From an uncultured Colwellia sp. (GTDB lineage: Bacteria > Pseudomonadota > Gammaproteobacteria > Enterobacterales > Alteromonadaceae), in assembly GCA_913020705.1 (NCBI GenBank), contig CAJWBY010000226.1, forward strand, positions 1 through 5,849: a stretch of DNA of 5,849 nucleotides, written 5' to 3'. The translations under genes and the position numbers were made by a program. Under the pieces are notes generated by a model. It made no database searches and had not been told where the DNA came from. It saw only the letters and a program-made list of their open reading frames with translations. Shown one piece after another: positions 5,816-5,849 of the stretch; within the stretch, counting starts at the first letter, position 1, and the number at the start of each line of letters is the position of its first letter.

Positions 5816-5849
5816 CTTTATTAAGGTTTTTATTTATTAAATAAATTTA

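Noticed and set aside
1..5849. tRNA, rRNA, CRISPR array, insertion sequence or phage genes
   Set aside because: I saw no regularly spaced direct repeats, no transposase or integrase motifs and no RNA-gene structures; coding sequence accounts for nearly all of the window.

Overview
The window most resembles a moderately AT-rich gammaproteobacterial chromosome, probably from a methylotroph. Two things suggest this. The left edge holds the 3' end of sspB, a ClpXP adaptor gene of beta/gammaproteobacteria. The right side encodes a periplasmic protein that joins a MxaJ/XoxJ-type binding-protein domain to a c-type cytochrome of the kind that accepts electrons from PQQ (quinoprotein) alcohol dehydrogenases. 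A Methylophaga-like organism would fit, but this is inference from protein resemblance alone.

Layout, left to right: (1) the C-terminal part of sspB on the + strand, 1-228; (2) converging on it with a one-base gap, a minus-strand two-component pair, histidine kinase (1658-3106) followed by an NtrC-family sigma-54-dependent response regulator (230-1627); (3) a secreted protein of unknown function (3169-3852, minus) that ends just before a strong intrinsic terminator lying directly in front of the kinase gene; (4) a divergently transcribed DUF302 lipoprotein (3948-4409, +); (5) a 15-bp-stem hairpin between convergent genes; (6) the XoxJ-cytochrome c fusion gene (4424-5668, minus); (7) a 181-bp non-coding stretch (5669-5849) with a long near-perfect palindrome and a minus-strand intrinsic terminator belonging to a gene beyond the right edge.

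Working picture (inference): the fusion protein would be a periplasmic partner and electron acceptor for a PQQ-dependent dehydrogenase encoded nearby but outside the window. The kinase, with a periplasmic sensor domain of about 145 residues, would signal to the sigma-54 activator. No sigma-54 promoter was recognised in the intergenic DNA, so the target of the two-component system is not visible here. The points most worth following are the J-then-cytochrome fusion, the palindrome in front of it, the terminator separating the kinase from the upstream gene, and two motif departures: GAFTNA in the regulator and HNIRNP in the kinase.
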